Shown here in pieces: positions 35,183 to 45,011 of a stretch of DNA of 64,000 bases. The stretch is from Sulfurovum sp. (GTDB lineage Bacteria; Campylobacterota; Campylobacteria; Campylobacterales; Sulfurovaceae), in NCBI GenBank assembly GCA_016744875.1, contig JADGDL010000007.1, positions 1-64,000 on the forward strand. The letters run 5' to 3'. Every line of letters starts with the position of its first letter. Positions within the stretch are counted from its first letter, which is position 1. Made by a program: the position numbers and the translations under genes. The notes under the pieces are model-generated. The model searched no databases. It saw only the letters and a list, made by a program, of their open reading frames with translations, and was not told the DNA's origin.

Positions 35183-36482
35183 TTTTGCACCCGAGATCAT
35201 ACTTATTACCATACTTAGTTTGGTTGTCTTTTCAGATGCCATTGCTAAAAAACTTAAGATTCCATCGGTCTTTTTACTGCTCATAGGCTCTTATACCATC
35301 TATACCTATGTCCCTATGGCTGTACCTATCGATCTTAAACATTATTTTGATACGATCATCCTTTTTTGTATCCCGCTTATTTTTATGGGCGATGCTTTAC
35401 ATTTACATTTTTCCGACATAAAAAAGTATGGTTGGGATATCTTTTACCTTGCTGTAGTAGCAGTTTCACTCTCCATCACAGTTGGTGCAAGTATGTATTT
35501 CTTGGATATATTTGAAGGGTTGACACTTGGTGCGTATGTTTCACTTTTTGCTATAAATATGGCTACAGATGCAGTCTCCGTACAGTCTATACTTTCACGC
35601 TTTAAAGGGATCAGTCATCATTTAAAAGTGCTTATAGAGGGTGAATCACTGGGTAATGATGCCACAGCGGTCATAGCCTTTTTCTTCATAGGTTTACCGT
35701 GGATGATGACGGGAGAGATAGATGCCGGTCATGCTGCACTTGATGCCCTACGAGTATTTGTCGTGAGTATCGGTATAGGGCTTGTGATTGGTTTTGTTTT
35801 TTATATGTTGATGAAACTATTCTCAGACAGAAGAAGTGAATTTTTTGCTTTTGTTATCGAGGCGTATTTAGCATATGTGCTTGCAGAAGAGATGCATGTT
35901 TCAGGTATCTTGACACTCATCGTAGCTATTATTACTACAAAAGCATGGATAGATGCAGACAATAAGATCTTAGAAGAGGGTGATGCCAGAAAGAGCAAAA
36001 GTTTTATACAAAAATTACGTTTTGATGGTATTAAGGCTACAACAACCCAAAGACTTGAATACATTTATGAAATGTCAAAAGAGTTTGGATACATTGCTGC
36101 TGTTATGATATTTTTTGTTTTAGCCGAAATGGTAAGTCTTGAAAAACTTTTAGCATATAAAACTGAAATACTTATTATGTTTGGTATTACAACACTTATT
36201 AGGGCCATCTCAATGGCGAAATTTGCATTTATAGGGGATAAGGTAAAACATATTGCTCCTGTAGGAGCAGAAGGATGGTTCATCCTAACCTTTTCAGGAA
36301 TGAAGGGGGCATTGTCTATCATACTTGTACACATGATCCCTGCATCATTTGAACATAAAGAGTTTTTTGAGATTGTAACAACAGGTGTTGTGATGATGTC
36401 TATCTTTGTTTACGGTACTACACTGTGGACCTATTTTACATTTTTTAAGAAAGAAGAAGAGAAGAGTATTTTTAAGAAGTAA
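35169..36482 (+). CDS. Monovalent cation:proton antiporter (CPA1/NhaP-type)
   Basis: A 437-residue membrane protein with about 12 spans. The cation-site region includes A-T-D-A-V-S-V and G-E-S-L-G-N-D-A-T-A (the N-D pair typical of electrogenic or electroneutral CPA exchangers), and R-A-I-S later. It likely exports Na+ or K+ for H+ in pH and salt homeostasis. The start may be 35169 or, two codons later, 35175. Last gene before the glnA terminator. Confidence 0.82.
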   Translation: MKMHSFAPEIILITILSLVVFSDAIAKKLKIPSVFLLLIGSYTIYTYVPMAVPIDLKHYFDTIILFCIPLIFMGDALHLHFSDIKKYGWDIFYLAVVAVSLSITVGASMYFLDIFEGLTLGAYVSLFAINMATDAVSVQSILSRFKGISHHLKVLIEGESLGNDATAVIAFFFIGLPWMMTGEIDAGHAALDALRVFVVSIGIGLVIGFVFYMLMKLFSDRRSEFFAFVIEAYLAYVLAEEMHVSGILTLIVAIITTKAWIDADNKILEEGDARKSKSFIQKLRFDGIKATTTQRLEYIYEMSKEFGYIAAVMIFFVLAEMVSLEKLLAYKTEILIMFGITTLIRAISMAKFAFIGDKVKHIAPVGAEGWFILTFSGMKGALSIILVHMIPASFEHKEFFEIVTTGVVMMSIFVYGTTLWTYFTFFKKEEEKSIFKK

Positions 36483-36534
36483 GTATTTTACTTAAAGATG
36501 AAATTTGGTTGTAGTTGGGAAAAGATATGTAAAA

Positions 36535-36559
36535 TATCTCCTCAAAAATTGAGGAGATA
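36535..36559 (-). terminator. Intrinsic terminator of glnA
   Basis: TATCTCCTCAA and TTGAGGAGATA make a perfect 11-bp stem with a 3-nt loop. Read leftward it is followed by TTTTACAT, so it should end the glnA transcript; it also faces the antiporter gene and may work both ways. Confidence 0.8.
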
Positions 36560-36565
36560 AAGGTT

Positions 36566-37993
36566 TTAACAAGAATAAGTAGTTTTAAACTCAAATCCTG
36601 TTGGTCTAGCTTCATCCGGGTGTACTTGACTTTGGAACATATATGTTCTATATGTATTGATAAATTCCAGAGACATAACTGGCATAAGGAATTCATAGTC
36701 TGAACGAAGGCCTTCAAGTGATTCTCTTAGTGTACGAGGCATTTGAGGGATATTTTTCTCTTTAATTTCATCAAGTGTCAATTCAAATAGGTCGATATCC
36801 ATTGGCCCAACAGGTACATCAGCATTTTTAATACCGTCAAGACCTGCTAGCATAAGTACTGCAAAACAGAGGTAAGGACAAGCCGTTGAGTCTGGGAATC
36901 TAGTCTCAATTCTTGTAGCCATCTCACCTGCACCATAAGGGATACGACAAGCAGCTGAACGGTTTTGACTTGAGTACGTTAAAATACTTGGTGCTTCAAA
37001 TCCTGGAACCAATCTTTTGTATGAGTTTGTACTTGGGTTTGTAAATGATGCAACGGCACCAGAGTGTCTAAATACACCACCAAGGTACTGAAGTGCTGTC
37101 TGAGAAAGGTTTGCATATGCACCTTCTTCATAGAAAGTATTTTTACCGTCTTTCCAGATAGACTGGTGCACGTGCATACCATTACCGTTATCACCATAAA
37201 GTGGCTTAGGCATGAATGTTGCAGATTTACCGTTAAGGTGAGCTACCATTTTTACAACATATTTGTATTTTTGTACATTATCTGCTGCTTCGATCATGTT
37301 ACCGAATTTGATACCGATCTCACCCTGTGCCTGAGCAACTTCGTGGTGACCAAGCATAACTGTCAAACCAACTTCTTCAAGAAGTAACATCATTTCAGCT
37401 CTAAGGTCAACCATTGTATCTGTTGGCATTGTTGGGAAGTAACCACCTTTTGTACCTGGTCTGTGACCCATATTTCCATACTCATATGAAGTACTTGCAC
37501 TCCACTCACCCTCTTCAGACTCAACTCTGTAACCTGTTTGGTTGATACCTGACCAGATCTTTACATCATCAAAAATAAAGAACTCATTTTCTGGACCAAA
37601 GAAAGCATCATCACCTACACCGCTTTCTTCCATATATTTAAGTGTTTTTTTAGCGATAGATCTTGGGCATCTTTCATAAAGTTCATTTTTATAAATGTCA
37701 TAAACATCACAAATAACAATCACTGTACTATCAGCAGTAAACGGATCCATAAACGCAGTTTCTATATCCGCTTTAAGGATCATATCCGACTTTTCGATCG
37801 GTTGCCAGTTCTCGATTGAAGAACCATCAAATGGAATACCTGCACTCAGCATACCCTCATCTACAGCAGATGCTCTGTATGAAATGTGGTGCCATGCACC
37901 CTTAATATCTGTGAATCTAAAGTCTACAAACTCAACCTCATTCTCTTCACAAAACTTGTTGTATTCTGCCATGTTGTTTACAAATTTACCCAT
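36566..37993 (-). CDS. glnA: Glutamine synthetase, type I
   Basis: A 475-residue enzyme assimilating ammonia into glutamate with ATP; forms dodecamers. Motifs include [14 protein letters not shown], the [16 protein letters not shown] loop and N-R-S-A-A-C-R-I-P. The adenylylation tyrosine of enteric GlnA (in N-L-Y-D-L-P) is replaced: the matching segment is D-L-F-E-L-T with Phe403. This is also true in Helicobacter and implies no control by GlnE. TTTAGGAGA precedes the ATG. Confidence 0.96.
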   Translation of the reverse strand: MGKFVNNMAEYNKFCEENEVEFVDFRFTDIKGAWHHISYRASAVDEGMLSAGIPFDGSSIENWQPIEKSDMILKADIETAFMDPFTADSTVIVICDVYDIYKNELYERCPRSIAKKTLKYMEESGVGDDAFFGPENEFFIFDDVKIWSGINQTGYRVESEEGEWSASTSYEYGNMGHRPGTKGGYFPTMPTDTMVDLRAEMMLLLEEVGLTVMLGHHEVAQAQGEIGIKFGNMIEAADNVQKYKYVVKMVAHLNGKSATFMPKPLYGDNGNGMHVHQSIWKDGKNTFYEEGAYANLSQTALQYLGGVFRHSGAVASFTNPSTNSYKRLVPGFEAPSILTYSSQNRSAACRIPYGAGEMATRIETRFPDSTACPYLCFAVLMLAGLDGIKNADVPVGPMDIDLFELTLDEIKEKNIPQMPRTLRESLEGLRSDYEFLMPVMSLEFINTYRTYMFQSQVHPDEARPTGFEFKTTYSC

Positions 37994-38023
37994 GTATTTC
38001 TCCTAAATTTAAGTTATCCATTC

Positions 38024-38029
38024 ATTATA
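38024..38029 (-). promoter_or_regulatory. -10 box of glnA
   Basis: TATAAT on the minus strand, 30 nt before the glnA start codon, in AT-rich sequence. No NtrC- or sigma-54-type site is visible. Confidence 0.55.
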
Positions 38030-38115
38030 GCGAGTAAATATTTAGAGGTGATAATTATTATGATTAAAATTTAACCAATTATCTGAAAAGACATTTTCAC
38101 TACAGGCACTTATGC

Positions 38116-38907
38116 CTAAAAAATGGTCAATGCTCGATCTCTGCCTTCAAAAGTGGCAGCTTTTGTATAACCAACTTCTTTCGCAAGCTTTATGACTTTA
38201 TCATATGCAAAACCTACTTGTTCCACAGCATGGGCATCAGATGAGAAGGTAATAGGAATATCCAATTCATAGGCAACTTCCAGTAATGATCGTGAAGGGT
38301 ATATCTCTCCTATAGGTTTACGTAGGCCTGCTGCATTCAATTCTAAGACCATGTTCGATTTTTTGATGGCCTGCAGTGCATTTTTGGCAAGGATCCTTGT
38401 ATCTTGCTTGGGCATATATTTAAATACCTTAATAAGATCCAAGTGTCCTACGATATCAAATTTACCAGATTTAGCCATGGCTTCTGTAGCCTCAAAGTAA
38501 GCTTCCCATATCTCATCTATATCTTTGTCTTTCCATTCACCTATAAATTCAGGATTGTCAAAACTCCATTTATCTATAAAGTGTACTGAACCTATGAGGT
38601 AATCCACATTTGCCTTTAGAACCCTTTCATCCATATGTCCGGGTAACCAGTCCACTTCATAGCCCAATAATATCTTGATGTCATTTTTGTATTTTTCTTT
38701 TACATGAAGTACATCATCTCTATACGCATCCATCTCTTCAAATGCCAAACGATAATGTGTGTCAAAATCCATAGGCGCATGTTCAGAAAACCCGTAAATG
38801 TCTATACCAAGTTTTATGGCTTTTTGGATGTACTCATCAACAGTACCTTCGGCGTGATTACAGCGCGTAGTATGGTTGTGTAAATCTATTCGTGTTCTCT
38901 TATTCAT
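38116..38907 (-). CDS. hisK: PHP-family histidinol-phosphatase
   Basis: A 263-residue PHP metal-dependent phosphatase that would dephosphorylate L-histidinol phosphate in histidine synthesis. Metal-site motifs are D-L-H-N-H-T (9-14), the S-E-H-A segment (about 41-44), G-S-V-H-F, G-H-L-D-L and S-S-D-A-H. It is the HisK type rather than the HAD type. It stands alone, divergent from the U32 gene and separated from glnA by about 120 nt. Confidence 0.83.
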   Translation of the reverse strand: MNKRTRIDLHNHTTRCNHAEGTVDEYIQKAIKLGIDIYGFSEHAPMDFDTHYRLAFEEMDAYRDDVLHVKEKYKNDIKILLGYEVDWLPGHMDERVLKANVDYLIGSVHFIDKWSFDNPEFIGEWKDKDIDEIWEAYFEATEAMAKSGKFDIVGHLDLIKVFKYMPKQDTRILAKNALQAIKKSNMVLELNAAGLRKPIGEIYPSRSLLEVAYELDIPITFSSDAHAVEQVGFAYDKVIKLAKEVGYTKAATFEGRDRALTIF

Positions 38908-38987
38908 AAGACGATTTTAGCATAAAAACTGTTTTTTACTACTAAGTGGGTAAAATAAGAGCCAAGTATATCCCTAATAGGTAAAAG

Positions 38988-40328
38988 ATGACAGCAGAAA
39001 ACAGAGTAGAGCTTTTAGCACCCGCAGGTAATTTGGAGAAGATGAAAATCGCCCTGAATTATGGAGCTGATGCCGTATATGGAGGTACAAGTACCTTCTC
39101 TTTACGTATACGTTCAGGTAAAGAGTTTGATATGGAAGCGTATGCTGAAGGTATAGCCTATGCGCATGCCAGAGATAAAAAAGTGTACTCTACGGTTAAC
39201 TCATTTCCATTTAATTCACAGATGAAACTGTATGAAAATCATATCGCTAAGATTGCAGAGCTTAAACCGGATGCACTCATCGTCTCAAGCCCCGGAGTCG
39301 TGAAGATAGCCGCAAGAGTTGCACCGGATATACCTATACATCTTTCTACCCAAGCCAACGTAATGAATGCCATGGATGCTGAAGTGTACTATGATCTAGG
39401 GGTAAAACGTATCATAGTGGCACGTGAAATAAGCCTTAAAGATTGTGAAGCGATAAAAACACATCTTCCTGATTTGGAATTAGAGATATTTGTACATGGT
39501 TCTATGTGTTTTGCATACTCTGGGCGTTGTCTTATCTCTTCACTTCAAACTGGTCGTGTGCCAAACCGTGGTTCTTGTGCCAATGACTGTCGTTTTCCTT
39601 ATGAAGTGTATGCACATAACCCTGAGTCTGGTACAACTTTTAGACTGGATGAAGAAGAAGGCATAGGAACATACATCATGAATGCCAAAGATATGAACAT
39701 GGCTTCACATATTGATGAGATCATGAAATCAGGTGTCATTGATTCTTTAAAAATAGAGGGACGCACAAAATCCCCATATTATGCTGGTGTAGTGACTAAA
39801 GCCTACCGTCATGCCATTGATGACTATTATGCCAATGATTTTGATGCCCAGCGTTATCAAAAAGAGTTAAACACAACACAAAACCGTGGTTTTTCAGATG
39901 CATATCTGCTTTCACGACCATTTGATAGAAGCAATACAGAGTCAAATGACTTTTCCATCCAATACGGTACACATCAGGTTGCAGGACTCGTGAGTGAAAA
40001 TGGCTTGACATGGAAGTGTAAAGACAAGACATGTCTTGGTGATTCTGTGGAGATTGTTTTACCTGTAGGTGCATCAGTAGAATTAGTAGATAATGACATT
40101 GGAACTATAGAAGAAAACGCAGGGACGTATCTGCTTACTTTTAAAATGCTCACTACCAAAGATGGTAAAGAATTAGAGTGTGTACATAGTGGGAATGTCA
40201 ATGAGATCCTTTTGCCTACAACTTTACCAGGCTATACTATCTTAAGACGAGAGATCGCTGAAGCCTTAGAAAAAAAAGGTTTGACAGAAGTATCGACACC
40301 GATGAAGTTAGAGCCAAAAGATGTATAA
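38988..40328 (+). CDS. trhP: U32-family protein, probable tRNA hydroxylation protein TrhP
   Basis: A 446-residue member of peptidase family U32. E. coli and Bacillus homologues (YegQ/TrhP, YrrO) make 5-hydroxyuridine at tRNA position 34 rather than acting as proteases. Motifs are L-A-P-A-G, G-A-D-A-V-Y-G-G, the Cys set M-C-F-A-Y-S-G-R-C and G-S-C-A-N-D-C-R, and L-K-I-E-G-R-T-K-S. A C-terminal beta-domain is present. It leads a block kept in C. jejuni order (U32, purE, glyQ). Confidence 0.83.
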   Translation: MTAENRVELLAPAGNLEKMKIALNYGADAVYGGTSTFSLRIRSGKEFDMEAYAEGIAYAHARDKKVYSTVNSFPFNSQMKLYENHIAKIAELKPDALIVSSPGVVKIAARVAPDIPIHLSTQANVMNAMDAEVYYDLGVKRIIVAREISLKDCEAIKTHLPDLELEIFVHGSMCFAYSGRCLISSLQTGRVPNRGSCANDCRFPYEVYAHNPESGTTFRLDEEEGIGTYIMNAKDMNMASHIDEIMKSGVIDSLKIEGRTKSPYYAGVVTKAYRHAIDDYYANDFDAQRYQKELNTTQNRGFSDAYLLSRPFDRSNTESNDFSIQYGTHQVAGLVSENGLTWKCKDKTCLGDSVEIVLPVGASVELVDNDIGTIEENAGTYLLTFKMLTTKDGKELECVHSGNVNEILLPTTLPGYTILRREIAEALEKKGLTEVSTPMKLEPKDV

Positions 40329-40355
40329 GTATCTGAGATTTAAAAAGGATGAAAA

Positions 40356-40850
40356 ATGAAATTTGTATCTATTGTTATAGCCGCTAAAAGTGACTATAGT
40401 ATTATGCAGGAGTGTGTAGCAACACTTCAAAAGTTTGGGGTGCCATATGAAATTGTTGTTTCCTCTGCACTTAAAAGTCCTGAAAGAACTAAACAATATA
40501 TCAAAGATGCTGAAACAAAAGGAGCGCAAGTGTTCATTACTGCTGCGGGTATGGCAGCACACCTAGCGGGCACCGTTGCAGCAAATACAACTAAACCTGT
40601 ACTTGGCGTGCCCATAGAGTATGGTGCACTTAATGGTGAAGATGCACTGTTAAGTACTGTAATGATGTCAGACGGTATGCCTGTAGGTACACTTGCCATT
40701 GGAGAAGCAGGAGCAGTCAATGCTGCATATTTAGCAATTCAAATACTGGCATTGCAAGATGATGAACTGAGAGTTAAACTTCAAGAAGACCGAATTTCTA
40801 AAGCTAAAAAAGTAGAGCTTGACTCTTCTGAGATCGAAATAATACTTTAA
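40356..40850 (+). CDS. PurE-like protein lacking catalytic residues
   Basis: A 164-residue protein with the PurE (N5-CAIR mutase) fold, including T-A-A-G-M-A-A-H-L-A-G and the C-terminal G-E-A-G-A-V-N-A-A-Y-L-A segment. Active-site positions differ. S-A-H-R-[TS]-P reads S-A-L-K-S-P (Leu39, Lys40), losing the general acid/base His and the phosphate-site Arg, and the first loop G-S-x-S-D reads A-A-K-S-D. It occupies the place of the only purE in C. jejuni, just upstream of glyQ. A canonical PurE is encoded at 42919. Catalysis of the usual reaction is unlikely. Confidence 0.82.
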   Translation: MKFVSIVIAAKSDYSIMQECVATLQKFGVPYEIVVSSALKSPERTKQYIKDAETKGAQVFITAAGMAAHLAGTVAANTTKPVLGVPIEYGALNGEDALLSTVMMSDGMPVGTLAIGEAGAVNAAYLAIQILALQDDELRVKLQEDRISKAKKVELDSSEIEIIL

Positions 40851-40873
40851 AAAATATATAAGAGATAAAATAG

Positions 40874-41767
40874 ATGAATAAAAATGCCATTACATTTAGT
40901 GAGATTTTGTTAAAACTTCAACAATTTTGGGCCGAGCAGGGCTGTAACATTGTACAACCGTACGATATTCCATCAGGTGCAGGGACATTTCACCCTGCAA
41001 CACTCTTAAGAAGTTTGGACTCTAAGCCTTGGTCAGCTGCATATGTGGCTCCTTCACGTCGTCCAACTGATGGACGATATGGAGAAAACCCTAACAGACT
41101 TGGTGCTTATTATCAGTTTCAGGCACTGATCAAACCAAGTCCTGATAACATTCAGGAACTTTATTTGAAGTCTTTGGAGTATCTGGGGCTTGACCTGACA
41201 CAACATGACATTAGATTTGTTGAAGACAACTGGGAGTCACCAACATTGGGTGCTTGGGGTCTTGGTTGGGAAGTATGGCTTGATGGTATGGAAGTGACAC
41301 AATTTACTTACTTTCAACAGGTCGGAGGCATAGCCTGCGATCCTGTCGCTGTAGAGATCACTTATGGTACTGAGCGTTTAGCAATGTACTTGCAAGGTGT
41401 AGAGTCTGTATACGATCTGGTATGGAACCGTATGGGCGATAATGTCACTACCTATGGAGATGTGCATAAGGAAACAGAGTATGAATTTTCCAAGTATCAC
41501 TTTGAAGTAGCAAATGTTGAGAATTTGTTTCAGCATTTTGAAGATGCTTCAAATGAGTGTAAAGTGTGTTTAGAAGCAGGGCTTCCCTTGCCTGCGTATG
41601 ATCAGTGTATGGTTGCATCTCATGCTTTTAACGTATTGGACGCACGAAAGGCTATCTCTCAGGCACAGAGACAGAACTATATACTTAAAGTAAGAGAACT
41701 CTCAATAGGGTGTGCACAGCTTTATAAAGCACAAGAGCAAGAGCGTAATCAAAGAGTAAGAGGGTAA
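40874..41767 (+). CDS. glyQ: Glycyl-tRNA synthetase alpha subunit
   Basis: A 297-residue catalytic subunit of the heterotetrameric bacterial GlyRS. Class II motifs are visible: [16 protein letters not shown] at the start, [15 protein letters not shown] and E-I-T-Y-G-T-E-R. Full length. The beta subunit (glyS) is not in the window, as usual when the two are unlinked in Campylobacterota. It lies between the PurE-like gene (23 nt) and purK (3 nt). Confidence 0.96.
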   Translation: MNKNAITFSEILLKLQQFWAEQGCNIVQPYDIPSGAGTFHPATLLRSLDSKPWSAAYVAPSRRPTDGRYGENPNRLGAYYQFQALIKPSPDNIQELYLKSLEYLGLDLTQHDIRFVEDNWESPTLGAWGLGWEVWLDGMEVTQFTYFQQVGGIACDPVAVEITYGTERLAMYLQGVESVYDLVWNRMGDNVTTYGDVHKETEYEFSKYHFEVANVENLFQHFEDASNECKVCLEAGLPLPAYDQCMVASHAFNVLDARKAISQAQRQNYILKVRELSIGCAQLYKAQEQERNQRVRG

Positions 41768-41770
41768 ATC

Positions 41771-42931
41771 TTGATAGAAAAATTAGCCACCTCAAGTTTA
41801 AAACTAGGTATTATCTCAGGAGGGCAGTTAGGTAAAATGCTCATTCAAGAGGCAAGCAAATTGGCAATAGCTACGTATGTACTTGATCCTGATCCTGATT
41901 GTCCGGCTAAACGTATTGCAACGGTACATACTGAAGGTGATTTTCTTGATTTTGACACGGTGTATGAATTTGGTAAACAAGTAGATATCCTTACCTATGA
42001 AATGGAAAATATCAATATAGATGCACTTTTAAAACTTAAAGCTGATGGTTTTAAAGTCGTACCTGATCCAGAAGTACTTGCCCTGATACAGGATAAGGGT
42101 CTGCAAAAAGAGTTTTATCTTAAGCATAATATTCCAACATCACCTTTTAAATGTTATGAAAATAGTGATGCGATTAGAAAAGCTATTGAAGAAGAACATG
42201 TGAGCTATCCTTTTGTTCAAAAATTGAGAAAAGGTGGGTATGACGGACATGGTGTATCATTGATACACTCTGCGGGGAAGGGACTACTAGAAGGTCGTTC
42301 TATGCTTGAAAATAAAGTAGAGATAGATAAAGAGATAGCAGTTATTGTGGCAAGAAATGATTTTGGTGAGGTACGTTGTTTCCCTGCCGTGGAAATGACA
42401 TTTAATGATCAGACAAATTTAGTGGAAGATCTGTTCTGTCCTGCAAACATCAGCCAAGAAGATGTGAAATTAGCAGAATACTTAGCGGTAAAAATCATTG
42501 AAAAGTTAGAGATGGTTGGTCTTTTAGCCGTAGAGTTTTTTATAGATAAAAATGGTGAGATACTGGTAAATGAAGTAGCACCAAGACCACATAACAGTGG
42601 ACATCATACTATTGAGAGTGTGATGACGTCTCAATTGGAACAGATGCTTCGTGCTATACTTGGGCTTCCTCTTGGTAGTACACAGCTCATCATGCCATCA
42701 GTGATGCTCAACCTTTTAGGTGAGACAGGTCATGAGGGCGAAGTGTATTATGAAGGACTTAGTGAAGCCTTGGCTATAGAAGGTGTCAAAGTACATATTT
42801 ATGGTAAACAGCAGACAAGACCTTCTCGAAAAATGGGACATGTCACGGCGTTATCTGAAACGGTAGAAGAAGCATTTAAAAAAGCAGATAAAGTGAAAAG
42901 TATACTAAAGGTAAAATCATGTCAAAAGTAG
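41771..42931 (+). CDS. purK: N5-carboxyaminoimidazole ribonucleotide synthase
   Basis: A 386-residue ATP-grasp enzyme making N5-CAIR from AIR, bicarbonate and ATP in purine synthesis. Features: I-S-G-G-Q-L-G-K-M-L, the ATP-grasp loop R-K-G-G-Y-D-G-H-G, and E-V-A-P-R-P-H-N-S-G-H-H-T. TTG start 3 nt after glyQ. It overlaps canonical purE by 13 nt; the product is handed to PurE. purK is not part of the C. jejuni locus, so purKE looks inserted after glyQ. Confidence 0.93.
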   Translation: MIEKLATSSLKLGIISGGQLGKMLIQEASKLAIATYVLDPDPDCPAKRIATVHTEGDFLDFDTVYEFGKQVDILTYEMENINIDALLKLKADGFKVVPDPEVLALIQDKGLQKEFYLKHNIPTSPFKCYENSDAIRKAIEEEHVSYPFVQKLRKGGYDGHGVSLIHSAGKGLLEGRSMLENKVEIDKEIAVIVARNDFGEVRCFPAVEMTFNDQTNLVEDLFCPANISQEDVKLAEYLAVKIIEKLEMVGLLAVEFFIDKNGEILVNEVAPRPHNSGHHTIESVMTSQLEQMLRAILGLPLGSTQLIMPSVMLNLLGETGHEGEVYYEGLSEALAIEGVKVHIYGKQQTRPSRKMGHVTALSETVEEAFKKADKVKSILKVKSCQK

Positions 42932-43410
42932 TAGTGAGTATAGTAATGGGTTCAGACTCTGATCTTCCAGTTATGGAAGAGGCAGCTAAAATGTTAGAGC
43001 AGTTTAATGTGGGGTATGAACTTGATATAGTGTCAGCCCATAGAACCCCAGAAAAATTGTTTGATTTTTCGCGTAATGCACATAAACGTGGTATACAAGT
43101 GGTTATTGCTGGAGCAGGGGGTGCAGCTCACTTACCTGGTATGATAGCAGCTATCTCTCCACTGCCAGTTATAGGTGTACCTGTTAAATCAAGTAACTCT
43201 ATAGATGGCTGGGACTCGATACTCTCGATACTTCAAATGCCAGGTGGTGTACCAGTCGCTACTGTGGCACTGAATGGCGCTAAAAATGCAGGTATCCTTG
43301 CAGCTCAGATAGTTTCAACAGCCTCAGAAGAGACAAGAGAAGCGATCATCGCCTATAAAGAAACATTGAATGAGCAAGTGATGGAAAAATCAGCGCGTGT
43401 TAAAAAGTAA
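42919..43410 (+). CDS. purE: N5-CAIR mutase (canonical PurE)
   Basis: A 163-residue class I PurE that moves the carboxylate of N5-CAIR to give CAIR. Active-site motifs are intact: M-G-S-D-S-D-L-P-V-M, S-A-H-R-T-P (His41) and A-G-A-G-G-A-A-H-L-P-G. The gene overlaps purK by 13 nt. It is clearly different in sequence from the PurE-like protein 2 kb upstream, so this is not a recent duplication. Confidence 0.95.
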   Translation: MSKVVVSIVMGSDSDLPVMEEAAKMLEQFNVGYELDIVSAHRTPEKLFDFSRNAHKRGIQVVIAGAGGAAHLPGMIAAISPLPVIGVPVKSSNSIDGWDSILSILQMPGGVPVATVALNGAKNAGILAAQIVSTASEETREAIIAYKETLNEQVMEKSARVKK

Positions 43411-43419
43411 GAGTTGACT

Positions 43420-44154
43420 GTGAATCTACAAGAAATCTATAATCATTTAGATCAAGTAAGCCCTTTTGAGCTTCAAGAAAAATGGGATAACTCCGGGCTT
43501 ATTGTGGGAGACATGACACGTGAAGTATCACAGATCATTGTCTCTTTGGATGTAGATAGCGAGATGATAGACAATGCAGAAGAGGGTACACTTTTTGTGG
43601 TGCATCACCCGCTTATTTTTGGAAAACTGACACAGCTTGATTTTGCAAAATATCCTTCAAACCTGATAGAAAAAATGATACTGAAAAAACACTCTCTTAT
43701 CGCACTGCATACAAACTTTGACCAGACACATCTTAATAAGTATGTGTTTGAAAAGGTATTGGGTTTTAAGCTTGAAGAACAAAATGCCTTTGTCTGTACA
43801 ACCAAAGGTTCATGGCATTATAAAGAGCTTTTGGTTTTACTTAAAGAGAAGTTGAATCTACCTACACTGAAAGTGGTAGGTAAAAAAGAGAACATCACAT
43901 CAATCGCATTGACCACAGGTGCAGGAGCATCACTTATGGATGAGGTTGAGGCAGATTGTTTTTTAACAGGTGACATTAAATACCATGATGCGATGAAGGC
44001 AATGAGTGAAGATTTGATGATGGTGGACATCGGACATTATGAATCTGAGAAGTTTTTTGCAGAAATTCTGATGGATGAATTGAAAGTTTTACCTATTTTG
44101 GCTATAATTTCAAATTCTAAAAATCCATTTTATATTGACAACGATATAAAGTAG
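43420..44154 (+). CDS. Nif3/DUF34-like dinuclear metal-centre protein
   Basis: A 244-residue Nif3-family protein (annotated in some databases as GTP cyclohydrolase I type 2). Metal-site motifs are V-V-H-H-P-L-I-F, the H-T-N-F-D segment and D-I-G-H-Y-E-S-E-K. The biochemical role of the family is still uncertain. The GTG at 43420 has AAGAG at good spacing; a TTG two codons earlier (43414) is possible. The position next to the zinc-ribbon gene matches C. jejuni. Confidence 0.8.
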   Translation: MNLQEIYNHLDQVSPFELQEKWDNSGLIVGDMTREVSQIIVSLDVDSEMIDNAEEGTLFVVHHPLIFGKLTQLDFAKYPSNLIEKMILKKHSLIALHTNFDQTHLNKYVFEKVLGFKLEEQNAFVCTTKGSWHYKELLVLLKEKLNLPTLKVVGKKENITSIALTTGAGASLMDEVEADCFLTGDIKYHDAMKAMSEDLMMVDIGHYESEKFFAEILMDELKVLPILAIISNSKNPFYIDNDIK

Positions 44155-44199
44155 ACAAAGAGGCTATAATAGAGCCGTTAAAACCCTTAAAGGACACAG

Positions 44200-44919
44200 A
44201 TGAGCAAACATCTAAAAGAGCTGATAGAGCTTGCAAAAAATGATCAGGCGATCGACAGTTACAACCCACAACTTGAAGCTGCAGATAAAAAAGTAGCAAG
44301 AGTAGAAAAGAAGATCAATGCAGCACAGGCTGAACTTGATGCACTCAATACAGAAATTGCCGAGAATGAAATAAAAGTGAAGACATTTGAAGAGCAGTTA
44401 ACACTGCTTAATGAACAACTTACACTTAATACTAAAAAAGCAAAAGAGATCACAACAGAAAAAGAGATGAAAGCACTCTCTTTAGAAGAAGATATCGCTA
44501 AAGAAAAAATGACTTTTGCAAATGAAGAGATCGATAGACTTCAAGGGATCAACGAAACAAAAAGATCATTTCTTGATGAAGCAAATGAAAGTGTAACTAC
44601 TTTGAGTGCTAAGTTTGACGAAGTCAATAAAGAAGTTTCAGCAGAAAGAGCAGAGATAGAAAAAAGCAAAGGGACACTCTTTGTTCAAAGAGAAGAACTT
44701 AGTAGAAATCTTGAGCAGAAAGTACTTGCATTTTACGAGAAGATCCGTATCTGGGCAGGAAATACAGCGGTTGTTCCTGTAAAAAAACAGGCATGTTACG
44801 GATGTTACATGAAACTCAATGATAAAACATACTCAGAAGTGATCAAAGGTGATGAAATTTGTAACTGTCCTCACTGTGGACGTATCTTATATATCGAACC
44901 TGTAACTGCCGAAGCATAA
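44200..44919 (+). CDS. DUF164 coiled-coil/zinc-ribbon protein (FlgZ/HP0958-like)
   Basis: A 239-residue protein. A long antiparallel coiled coil (about 5-180, Glu/Lys-rich) ends in a C4 zinc ribbon, C-Y-G-C (Cys203, Cys206) with C-N-C-P-H-C-G-R. The H. pylori homologue HP0958 (FlgZ) binds RpoN and flagellin mRNA, and chlamydial CdsZ is related. Whether this organism uses it for flagella is unknown, and no flagellar genes are in the window. Position before waaA follows C. jejuni. Confidence 0.82.
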   Translation: MSKHLKELIELAKNDQAIDSYNPQLEAADKKVARVEKKINAAQAELDALNTEIAENEIKVKTFEEQLTLLNEQLTLNTKKAKEITTEKEMKALSLEEDIAKEKMTFANEEIDRLQGINETKRSFLDEANESVTTLSAKFDEVNKEVSAERAEIEKSKGTLFVQREELSRNLEQKVLAFYEKIRIWAGNTAVVPVKKQACYGCYMKLNDKTYSEVIKGDEICNCPHCGRILYIEPVTAEA

Positions 44920-44973
44920 GAGCATTCAGTAACCCAAGGGTATTTGTCGCTACGCTCGGGCACGTTCAATAAG

Positions 44974-44994
44974 AGTGGGGCTTAGGGCCTCATT
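44974..44994 (+). terminator. Weak hairpin before waaA
   Basis: AGTGGGGC and GCCTCATT form an 8-bp stem with G-U pairs around TTAGG, then TGTATTTT. It lies in the 92-nt gap before waaA and could be a leaky terminator. Confidence 0.3.
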
Positions 44995-45011
44995 GTATTT
45001 TGGAGGCAGAA

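Noticed and set aside
40356..43410. Two PurE genes as an assembly duplication
   Set aside because: The two proteins differ throughout, including motif residues and length, and the gene order between them is sensible.
44920..45011. Possible third copy of the ribosomal trailer repeat
   Set aside because: It shares a GC-rich hairpin-like character but does not align with the copies at 19701 and 54318.
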